Source of the DNA: Sitta carolinensis
Lineage: Eukaryota; Chordata; Aves; Passeriformes; Sittidae
Assembly (NCBI GenBank): GCA_032173965.1
Contig: CM063287.1
Coordinates: 7,693,859-7,757,858, forward strand
DNA length: 64,000 nt
Reading direction: 5' to 3'
The translations under genes were made by a program, and so were the position numbers. Positions 51,011 to 64,000 of the stretch are shown piece after piece; the stretch's first letter is position 1; the number at the start of each line of letters is the position of its first letter. The notes under the pieces are model-generated. The model had not been told where the DNA came from. It searched no databases and saw nothing but the letters and a program-made list of their open reading frames with translations.

Positions 51011-54000
51011 TATAAATAACCCCTTTTTAATATGACTCACTGTGTGACACTCCTTACTCTGGAGGTTCCGCAGCCGACAATGTGGTGAAATGCAGAGAAA
51101 CGTGTAAACAGATGCAGTGGTGATGTATGTCTGCTAGCATTAATTTAACAAAGGCAACTGACCCAGTCAAATAGCACTTAATGTTACATAAAATTTGCTG
51201 AGTGGTTTCTGAGTGTGCTCTGCTCAAAGCTGGTTTGACCATAACAGAGTCTTATTAGAAATACTCAGGGATGCACCTCAAGAGCCTACTTGAAAACCTG
51301 CTTTTAGAAACAGGCCCAATCCTGCAATCAAGCTTCTGCCCTTACAAGTGGAAGCTCTACCATGTATTTTAAATTAGCAATTAGCTAAATTATCATCCAT
51401 AAACCAGCTGTTAGAAGAAGGCACTGAGACTGACATCAGGTGAGGTCCAGTTGGCTGTTACCTAATTGAAAGAATAAAAGAAAGTTTTGCAGTACGTTAA
51501 TTTCATTCAATGTGGAATCATCTGCAAAGAAACAAAACTTCATTAAAATTATGTACAAGAGGCCACCTTATTCACTAGGTGATGTCCTCCCTCACCAGAG
51601 AGCAGAAATTCCTTTATGAAGAGACAGTAATACTCTTTTTCCTTCTAAGTAAACCTGAAAAAAGTGAGATATTACAGAATACTGCGAAATTGATGTTAAT
51701 GTGATCGAAAGTTGTTTCAAATCCAGCTACCCTCAGCCAGAAACTAGGTGTAAGCAATTACCAAAAGCCTAGATATCAAACAAGTAACAGTGCTACAGAA
51801 CTGGTGCGAGTAGCAAGAACCTTCATGAAGCAGTTCACATCTTCCCACACTCCTGTTGCACACCTTACCCAGGCTGGATTTATCTAACCTGAAATCATAT
51901 CTAACCATGGGTCTAATTTTGACATGTCCCACAGGTCCTGCCTGTGAGCCTTTCCAGGACTACTCCAGACAGTGATGTCCCCAGCAGGCCAGTGGAGCTG
52001 ACAATGCACACCACTTTAAACCAGCTAAACTATTCTGTATTATTTATCCCCTTCGACTGCATCCCTGTCTCTGTGAATAAATACACAGGACACAGTCCTG
52101 ATGGGGGAATTGCAGGTTGCCCCACAGTGTCTTTCACCATATTCACCACCATCCATTAACTAAGTGCAATCACTGAGAGCACAGTCCAGACCTCACAACT
52201 CACAACAAACCCCAGCCTGCCAGGGAAGAGGCTGTGGCTGTATTTTCATTTGTTACTCAATATGAAAGGGGACATTCAGCCACATGCTGAGATATTCAAG
52301 CTTTAAAATCCTTACCAACCTTGGTTCGCCAGCTGGTAACCCAATGACAAAGAGAATGAGTGAGTGGTTCACATGGTACAGATGTTTCCACAGTTTTCAT
52401 GATGTTAAAAATAAACAGGACAATAAGAGAATGCAAAGAAACATTTCTCAACACAAGCAGCAAAATGCAGTACAGAATGAGTGCTGGTTGATGAGCATGC
52501 CAACGTCTCTGCAAAGGAACTCGGGAGAAAGGAGCACTGGCAACTGGAGAAGCCTCTACTGTGTACACACTACAGAGTGCAGTTACAGGCATTTCCAACA
52601 CAGGGCAGGTCCAGAGGAGTTCCAGGGGAAGGTAAAGATGGGGAGGAAACTAACAGGGATTCATCTGTGCAGGCATTTTTGACAAGGAACCAATCATCTG
52701 TGTTTTTATTATAAATTCTCACCATGCTTCTGAGGCCCAGCCTCACATCATTGGCCATCTCCAGATGGAAAGGGAAAGGAAGATGTGTGGAGAAAAAAAA
52801 AAAAAAAAAGAATGATCAAGATAGTGAGGCTAATAACATAATATTTCACCCTTTTCAGCAAACATATACTCATTATTTCTTATACTTCTGGTCTGAAATA
52901 GCACTGCAACAAAAGAGGATGGCCCTCAAGAAGGTGGTGTTTTCAGAATTTGACATCATCTAAAATTACACTCTGAGGTGACAGATTACTCTTTCATGAA
53001 GGAAAAATTAAATTAATGAAGCTTCTATTCCAAAACTCACTAAAACTTAATAGTTTATTTACATTGCTTTACACATTTTTTAAAATCCTAAATTATAATC
53101 TAGTCCATAAGGGATGGAATTTCTCACTCTAGTGAACCCAAATCAAAACAATGTTATCCTTTAACAGTCTGAATTACTCTGCTGGAGCATTAGGCATAAC
53201 AGATTGCTCCACAAGCTCCTTCTTCACCATTCCTGTCTAGTCACATCCAAATCTCAAAAGTTCACTTTTTTTTTTTATGTCAGGAGTAGAAAAGAGTTGG
53301 CACAGGAGACAAAGAACTGCTTCTACAACCTGCCCAGTCTTAGCTCACTCACAAAGCCTCTTGTCTCCACTCCAGCTATATGAAAGCCCTACAAAATCCT
53401 TACTCCTGACTATTAGCCACAATTTTTGCAATTAAAAACCGAATTTTGAAAAGGTTTCTGTGTCCCCATTCAGGGCTGTATTTTGGAAACTGCTCAAGCT
53501 CCTATTCTGACATAAGACACGACCAGCCAAATCATTAAAATAGCTCAGCATAATAAAAATTTGGCCACCAGTTTCCAAAAAGATAGCTCTTGCATACTGA
53601 ATAATTCTGAAGAAATAGTACTTGTTATGTTTAGTGAGTTTGTGTAGCTCTTTTTTATATATGTGCCTATAAATATGGGTCTGGTCTTATCATAACCAAG
53701 CCATTGATTAATTAAAAAAAAAAAAGAAAATATTTTCCACAGTACTGGTATCTGTGATACCTTAATATTTCAGTAATATTGACCACAGGTTATATCAGGT
53801 ACTATAAAATTATTTAAATTCAACTGAGAAACAGGTTTATAAATTACATGCTAATTTCTTTTCATGGTAAGGTCAATCTTCACCAAATAACTTTAATGCA
53901 CATGTAACTCCCAGTTTCTGCTTTATACACGGTGGTTTCAAAGCAACTGAAGTTTGATCCTATGCCACTAAAAGGAATGGAAATGTTTTGGTGCTCTGGT

Positions 54001-54267
54001 TAAAATACATGTCTTATTTAATTTTATGTACATGCTTAAATGCTTAGTCAGATCAACACCTAAGGCATTTTACAAACAACAAAAAAGCAAAACAAATTTG
54101 AGAAAAAGTCACATTTTATGCTTTTTTATTTTAAACTTTTACTGATTTTGTTATTTTACACCCCCTTCAAAAAGTCAACTTTAAAATACCACCATAGGCT
54201 GAGATAAGACATACAAAAATTAGCTGTGTAAACATTGTGTGAAGAATCTAAAAGAATCTGACACATT

Positions 54268-54400
54268 AAGGCTCCAATTCAGTAAAATACATAAGCTCAT
54301 GCCAAGCTCATGAGTAGCCACAGAGGTTCTCTGGGATAGGCAATGTAAAGCAAATCAAGCAAGTACTTACACTCATCACCAAACTAAAACTTTAAACAGG
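54268..54400 (+). repeat. Relic of an old palindromic repeat related to the 38101/41430 pair
   Basis: It begins with GGCTCCAATTCAGTAAAATA followed by CATAAGCTCATG, CATGAGTAG and, after a spacer, AAGCAAGTACTTACACTCAT. This matches the order I remember for an ancient archosaur repeat (GGCCCNATTCAGCAAAGCACTT, AAGCATGTGCTTAA, ATGAGTAGTCCCA). It is heavily diverged, and family assignment needs a repeat-library search. Confidence 0.4.
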
Positions 54401-57400
54401 TTATTTCTTTTTGATTTCCCTGCATGGCAACACTCATTTTTTAAGCTTATTTCTGTTGAATAATTTTCTTTCCCCCCTAAGGTTCATGCCACGTAAATTC
54501 AGATTATATCCCTAAGGATCCCATTAACAGGGTTTTCTTACATGACAGAGAAAAATTAAACCAAACACAAAAATCCCTTCCTTGCAGTTAGGAATGTATG
54601 CTGGTACAAAACTCAATTGCTTCACCACTGCTTTGGGTAGCAGAAGCCTGGGCCCAGTGCCATAAATCATGGGGATGACATGTCACTGTTAAATCCATTA
54701 CAGCCTTGACCAAAATCTGTGGTGATCAATAGCAGGAGCTGAGTGATTTCACTGGATTCTGGAGTGCACCCTGCCGGGGACCAGGAATTACAGAATATCT
54801 GCTTCACTATAGGCACCTCCAAAGAGAAAATCTTGTTTCTTCACTCACATAAAAGCCAGCATGGAGTTAGTTAAGATGCCCTTCCAGCTATTACCAGCTT
54901 CTGTACAAGGGGATTTATATATTATATAGGCCTTCTCTTTTTTTTTTTTTTTTTTCCTTTTTTCTTACTGGTTCTTCCAGCTTATACTTTATCATCAAAC
55001 AACAGTAAACTTTGCATTCTGGGTTGACTGATTCCTAACAGTGCTTTGCTGATTTAAAAATGCTAGTTAAATGAAGTTCCTCAGCTTATTACATTCAAAG
55101 CTGGTTTGAAACTGAATTTCTAGATGGCATTAAAATGCATTATTTTGCCAATGTTTGCATGATTTATTTTCCCCAAACAAACCTTTATTTATTCTTAGAA
55201 AAGTAGAATACAATACAGTAGTACAAACAAATGATAATTTATATGCAACTGAGCAAAAAATTTACAAAGATTTCAGACATGTCATTAAAATACAGAAAAA
55301 AATAATTTAAAATAAAAACAAGATAAAATATAGAGAACATGCAATGAAGGGAAAATAAAATATCGGTTTGATGATCTCGTGTTTCCTTTCACTCTTAAAA
55401 GGAACCATCGTGGGGCAAATCAAATAATCACATAAAAAGATAACACCACAAAGGAGACAAGGTAAATGAAGTGACAAGGAAAAAGACAAGGAAAGTGGAA
55501 ATAATGGTGAAAGCAAGAGACTCTTTAATAATCAAATCCAACACTGCTGACAGCATGCTGAAGATACAGAAGCCTCGATTGCCATGGAGCAGTATCTGGC
55601 TGGAGAACTAAGGTGAGATGAACACAGTACACAGTTCTCAGCAGTGACAAATCTGGACCCCCTGGACTCGTGCCTGCCAGCTCCTCTTCCCATTGGTAAG
55701 GTACATGGGGATTCCTGCTCTGCTAATACCAGAAGAGAGTCTTACCAGGTAACTCATGACTGCTAAAGCTGGAAGCATGGATTTCTGAGGTAGGCTGGGA
55801 TTTGTACATCATTAGACACAGAAACAAGGCGGTTCAAGGCAGGTCACAAGAGCCTGCCCTGCCCAGAGATACAGGGGTATTTTTCTTTCACCCTGTGTAC
55901 TGCCAAAAGACTTGTGACAATTTTTAGAATAATTTTGCTACCTCCCACTACCTCATAGAGCTCACAGAGTCTAGACTTTTTGAGATTCAAGACATAATTA
56001 AGCTTGGAGTAGCAGGAAATAGGAATTATAAGGTGCTGTTACTAGTACACAAGATCATTCCCACTCTGAACAGTACCTGAAATGCTGCCCCCTTTTAATA
56101 ATTTAAAAATAAAAAGGACAGAAAAGTGAAAAGAGTCTATTGAATAAAATGGCTTTGCAGAAGTGTGAGAAAGGAAATCACAAACTAAGCTGTGAAGACT
56201 GTGATTGTTAATGAATTATAAATTTGACACAAGTTATGAGGCAATGACTAGAAGCAACTCAAGAGGTGGAAAACTATGCTATGCCTTAACCAATAAAACC
56301 CCCAAATCTGCTTGCACTATGGATTCCCAAACATACCGGGTCCAGTTTCTGAGACACTCACATTGCTAGGAATAGCATAGCTGGTTTGGAAAAACAGATT
56401 TTTGATTATTCACATATATTATCTGTGCAAAGAAAAAAATTCAAACCAAGAATTTCTTGGGGTCATTCTAACATTGTCTTTCAAGAGCTATATTAAGTAT
56501 AAGTGGATCAATATCACCTCTTATGAGAGATGCAAGTATCAGATCCCAGAAAACAAAAAATCATTCTTCACAAGTGACTAATTTTATTTAACATGGGGTC
56601 GCCTGTTAATTTTTTTAGTGAATAATCTCATGCACAGTGAAAAATAAGAGAACTTAACTTTCTTTCCCTGAAGAGTAGGATATTTTTTCTTTGCATATAA
56701 GTTTCCATTGTTTTATAGTATATGGATGAACTAGGAATGCTTTCTTCATAGTTCTGACAAGATCTCAGAAGTAATAATCTTCAGAGGAATAGCACATCAC
56801 ACAAAGACACAGCTGATAAAGCACAGAGGATGCTGGGGAGCCCATTGCAGGAAGCAGCCACAGTGCATCATAATGACAACAAAGATGTGAAAACTGCCTT
56901 TCATTCCTTCCAAGGGGATAAAAGATACCAACAATCTGATGATGTGGCAAAGCCCCTGGCTGTTAAATGATCCAAATTACATTATGGCTTACTGATATTG
57001 TGAAATAAATGCATAGGACTCGCACAAAAAGTTAAAGAAATCCAGAGGCAATTGTTGAAATTTCGACATTTATATGGTACCAGGTTTTAATAACTTTATC
57101 TGATGGCTCAGTCATTTAAAAGGGACATAAAGTGACTGAACAAAGACTCCAGAATAAATATTAATTTTTTCACAAGTCTAATTTTCTGAAGCTTATCAAA
57201 GTCACAAGATTAGGTATCAGTATTTCAGTCTGAGTAGCAGCTGTGTAAATTTAAGGTTTTAATACACAGAGATAGATGTATGAGCTGGCTAAATTTCACT
57301 GTGGGTATTGGATGGCTGGGTACTAACAATGAGTAGAGGGTGATTATAAATTTCAGAATATCTTTTTGGAAAAAGATGACCTAGTACAAGTTTTTCTGAG

Positions 57401-59870
57401 TTAGACAGCAGTAAGGCAATTTTAACATGACCAGATACTTTACAGCTTGAAGAGATTGCAAACTTGAGCCTTAATAGAAGAATGTGGGATGATGTTGCAG
57501 CAGTACATTTTTCCTGATGCTGGAGCTAATCTTTCTTTTGTTAATCTGATCTGATAAGGATTAAATGGGGATAACATTAAGATATGTACAGCAGAACTCA
57601 TTAGAAACATTTTTACAAATCTCCTTCAAATAGAGTAAAAATATCTTGTATCAATATCCTGAAGAAGATCAACCCAGCCTTCACTCTTCTAGCAAGAAAT
57701 TTCTCTATTCCTTGAAAGATACAATGTAAACCAATGGCACCACAGAAAAATAAAGGGAATTCATCTTTCCTGGAGGTATGTCTTAATGAATTGACTGAGT
57801 GCATAGGAAAAATATTATTTTTTTCTTTAATTTTTGTGGGGTTGAGTTTCTTCATATGCAAAAAAATGTAAAAAATATTCTAATTGGAAGCAGTGTTCCC
57901 CCAACACAACTCTTCCTATGAAATCTACAAATGTAGATGAGGTTAATATCAACGTCCAAGTTATGTTGTCTGGTTTCAAAAGACAGGCTTCTGTTCATCT
58001 CACAGTCAATATTACATTCTTCACACTCAGTGTAATTAAGAGCTAAGATTTATACCATGCAGACACCTGAGTCCTTGGACATCAATGTATTGGCTCAGCC
58101 AAACCTCCACAAAAGCCTAAGGAATACAAAGTGGAAAAGAAAAGACAAGAAGCTGGCAAAAAACATTACCTTAATGTCAGCTGAAAACACTTCTCCAATG
58201 CCAATGAAGGCAATGCACATTTTTCTAGCCACAGACTTCAAAGACCCTCAACATAAAAAAAAAGTCTCTAAAAAATGCTTTTTCTCTCTCTCCAGCAAGC
58301 TGTCCACCACCCAGTTCTGTCATAAATCTGCCATAGTTGTACATTCATCGTCCCAACATTTCCCTTTTTTTGAGTTGGCAATTGTTGGTGTGATAAAACC
58401 AACCAAGTGGGTCACACCAAAGTGAGAATGCTGCACAAGGACTTCACAAGTCAGGACAACTCCATTCAATTCTGGTTTCACTATAATTTTTTCCAAGGGA
58501 ATTATAAAGCTCCTAACAGGGTGAGGGTCACAGAAGCCAAATGTTGCCACCTTCTCTTTGCCTCATGGGCAGCATCAAAGTCTAGCCTCAGACTGCATGA
58601 AAATCTGCCTTTTCTGAGACCCTCCACAAGCTCTGCTTCACAGAAGAAAGTGGCTGGGAGACATCTCAGTTCCCACAATTTTTAGGAGTTATCACAACTC
58701 TTGTGTTGTGCCAAAGCCTTCCCAAAAGCAGTAGAAGATCAGCAGCATGACCTGAGCTTGCAACTCTTACTGAAAGTAATGAGTACCAGATGCAGCTAAG
58801 GTGCAGATTTTGAAGGCCTGTGTATGCTACTCGTGCTGTAGCTGTCATTATAGCTCTTGCTGCAGAAATGCTGCTTAACACACAGTGCTAGAAATGAGCT
58901 ATCCTGAACACACTCCTCCTGGAGATCAAACTCTCCTTTTGCTTTTGGTCCCCTCTGCCAGATTCAGTCACTGCTCCTGGCTCAAGCAGAGGACTTCACA
59001 CCCTCCTCAGCCCTGGATCCTGTCCTTAACGCAGTTTTGAAGATTGCTTCTTCTAAACACATAAAAAAACTTTCAACCTATATTCACCATCTCTTTCCAA
59101 ACTTGTTTTCCTACCTTAATTGCAGTAGCCATCAGATGTCCCAATTCAATCCCTCCTCACTGGTAGTAGATAAATAAAATATGTCACTAATCTGCCAGGA
59201 AATATGGCTACATTCATTTCCTAATTTAGCTGAGTGGATGTTGTGGCCGCTGTGACAAAAGCCCCCAACCCCTGGTGTGCAGCAGGGCTGGAGCAATGTG
59301 GCCATGTGGCACGTGTGGCCTCTGGCCTAGGCAGAGGGATCCTGAGGATCCTGCCTGTCCCTGGCTCTGGGCAGCTGTCACCCTTCCCTCCAGCTGCTCT
59401 GATTAAAGCCAAGGTGCCTCTAGCTGTCTGCCTGCCCTTGCACCCAGCTGTGGCTTTCATGGGAGCCCACACTCCATCCCTTCCTGCCTGGCATGCCCTC
59501 TGTACACCTTCCTCCAGCCTCCAGCCCTGTGCCCTCTCACTGGGAACGTGCACCTCCTCATTCAGCCTTCACACCTGCCGTGCCAGGGCTCCTGCTGACT
59601 CTGTTCCCCCTCTCCTGGCAGCAACCCCAGCACTGATCTTCCTGAAACCTGTCCGTGCTCTGTTTAGGTTTAACTTGCCTCTAACCCATCCTAGTTGTGC
59701 TCCAAGGACAGGCCCATCCCCACAGACAGAGATCTCCCCAAGCACAGCTCTACCATGGGAGTAACTTCAGTTTACGTTGAAACACAGAGGGTTAAAAGTA
59801 TTCTATGCTTGACAAAGAAACTGCCAAAGAGCACTATAGATGTACAAGAGCAACCTTAATCAAGAACACA

Positions 59871-59930
59871 CTGGAGGGAAAGGGGGGGAAAGGGATGGGA
59901 AAAGGAGAAAAGATGGGATGGGGTAGGCAC
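59871..59930 (+). other. Purine tract with G-quadruplex potential
   Basis: About 60 nt almost wholly of A and G, with G7 at 59882-59888 followed by GGG at 59892-59894 and 59897-59899, then further GGG and GGGG runs near 59915-59923. Four G3 runs are available on the plus strand, which is the template strand for GRID1 transcription. Confidence 0.6.
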
Positions 59931-61058
59931 AGATATGCAATAATACTTCTTAAGAGTTATTAAAAAAAAGGAAGAAAGGGGATGGGTGAAAAAGTATCTA
60001 AACTTGGGAAGACAGATCCTTTTTCAGCAATGAAATCTGAATATTCAAAACTCCTTGCAATAAAAAAGTGAATTATTTCACCACAGCTCTATGAAACTGC
60101 CTTTAGGTCATATTCTCATCTCACTCTAAAAAGACAGATGAAGGCAAGACCCTGAGTGTAGAGAGGGGAACACACCACATAGTATGGCCAGGTAAGTGCT
60201 TGCGCACACAGCATGAGGACACTTTGGAAAGCATCCCTGCCCTTGCCCTGTAGGATTTCACAGCACTGCTGGGCTTTAGGCTTTCGCTGGCATGGGGGGA
60301 CCTTTGGAGTTACAGCAGGAGCAACTTCTACAAGGCAGCAGGGCAAAATCATAGCATATGGAACTGTTTGGCCATCCACTAGACCAGGTTGCCAATTCGT
60401 CAAAATTGCTTACAGGTGACAGGTATGTAAATTAGTCTACTGCTCCTGCAACTTGAGAAAGAAAGATTAGAATTGATAGGCTATGTCCTATTTTCCAGCT
60501 GTAGTGTAATAGCATAGCTCACTGTTATTATTTGCTTCTAACAAACATTTGTTCCAAGATGAAAGCACCTACAAATGCCTCAAAGTCTCCAAAATTACAA
60601 GAGGTTAGTTTGTTAAACATTTAATCTATGTAAACAAATACAGGCTTCATGCAAGACAGATCTGAGAAGAGACTGATTATTCTATTTTAGCATTGCTAAC
60701 TACTACTGACTGCTGTGCATGGAAACTTCAAACCCAAGAACTTCTCAGATATAATTTCCTAGATAAAACATGTTATATGAAGGTCAGCTTCCTCAGAGGC
60801 TTCTACTTTTAGAAAATAAAACTGACTTCAAAAGAAAGGAAGCATTTAAACAGTGTCATGGCAATATGGCTTATTCAATTATTAACTAGCTGATTTATTT
60901 TTAATTGCTCGTGTACCTCTTCAAACTCAGCCTAGGTCAGCCATGAAGGAGAGCAGCTACCAGATGCCTGGCAGCTGCAGAGCCTGCACAGGATGGACAG
61001 GGCTCTCCCAGCCAACGGAGGGGGCTCAGATCACAGAAAACATCACCACAGATGGCAC

Positions 61059-61104
61059 GGCCGGGTGCCCGTGACCGGCCTCCCGCCACTCTCAGCAGAG
61101 TGGC
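61059..61104. other. Two adjacent GC-rich hairpins
   Basis: Hairpin 1: GGCCGG (61059-61064), 10-nt loop, CCGGCC (61075-61080). Hairpin 2: GCCACTCT (61085-61092), loop CAGC, AGAGTGGC (61097-61104). They lie four bases apart in a CpG-containing GC-rich patch (about 60950-61200) that stands out from the A+T-rich intron, some 400 nt after the M4 exon. Function is unknown. Confidence 0.7.
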
Positions 61105-61384
61105 CGGGGGCGTGTTTCTGAACCACTCTCTTACCCCTAAAGGTGGTCTCTCCAGGTCAGGGCTGAGGCACATTGGTGGGGCAATGAGGGGAAGTTTGCA
61201 CTGCTGCTGCCCATGCTGTATCTGCTCTACAAATAAATAGAGGACTTTAGTCTCCAGGGCTGTCAGTTTGGCACCTTCCATGTGCACAAAAGACACCATT
61301 TGTTTGTTTGCTTTTATTTTCTTAGAAACAACCACCCAAAAAGTTATATGCAAAGCTTAGTATGGCAAATCAAAATAAATCAAA

Positions 61385-61390
61385 TTTATT
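61385..61390 (-). terminator. GRID1: Candidate intronic polyadenylation signal just after the GRID1 M4 exon
   Basis: AATAAA on the minus strand about 95 nt into the last intron, followed by a T-rich stretch (TTTGATTTATTTTGATTTG). An ATTAAA variant lies closer, at 61459-61454, overlapping the read-through stop codon at 61457-61455. Together with the weak splice donor this could make the M4 exon a composite terminal exon. Use is inferred. Confidence 0.35.
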
Positions 61391-61457
61391 GCATGAGAGC
61401 ACCTAAAATCCCACAACTTCCACTTTCTCTCTCTTTCTTTTGTGTTCTCTACTTTTA

Positions 61458-64000
<2,543 letters not shown>

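Noticed and set aside
59234..59764. Longest open frame in the window (176 codons, plus strand)
   Set aside because: It lies in a GC-rich patch inside the GRID1 intron, is Pro/Ala/Leu-rich without a domain, and is overlapped by a 110-codon frame on the other strand. GC-rich sequence has few stops by chance.

Overview
This is vertebrate nuclear DNA, almost certainly from a bird and probably a songbird. It is A+T-rich and CpG-poor, with no bacterial-style operons. It carries a 5'-truncated CR1 retrotransposon tail and two fragments that look like passerine endogenous-retrovirus LTRs. The only gene I can identify with confidence is the 3' end of GRID1 (glutamate receptor ionotropic delta-1, GluD1), on the minus strand. 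Family and species calls rest on pattern recognition, without a database search.

Layout. GRID1 enters from the right edge. Three coding exons are visible, in transcript order: 63219-63053 (second half of the ligand-binding domain, including the co-agonist-binding Asp), 61725-61485 (end of the ligand-binding domain, M4 helix, start of the tail) and 44755-44327 (cytoplasmic tail ending in the PDZ ligand TSI plus the stop codon). The introns between them are 1,327 bp and 16,729 bp, and exon phases agree at both junctions. The rest of the gene lies beyond position 64000. The 3' UTR runs leftward from 44326; it has an encoded 34-nt A tract (on the mRNA strand) close after the stop and candidate AATAAA signals at 44067-44062 and 43760-43755.

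The left two thirds (about 1-43700) look like the gene-poor flank downstream of GRID1. This flank holds a CR1 tail (about 4985-5330), LTR fragments (about 12467-12820 and 26460-26657), homopolymer and C-rich tracts, a 144-bp direct duplication 3.3 kb apart (38101 and 41430), and a protein-like but stop-broken stretch on the minus strand (about 8835-8014) that I could not assign. Most open frames in the window are under 150 codons and have no recognisable domain.

The most interesting signals are: (1) the donor of the GRID1 penultimate exon reads GTCCAT, a poor match to consensus, followed within about 100 nt by an in-frame stop and an AATAAA, which could yield a GluD1 without its cytoplasmic tail; (2) the 3' UTR A34 tract; (3) the ungapped 144-bp duplication; (4) the decayed protein-like stretch; and (5) a POU/SOX-motif cluster in the last intron.
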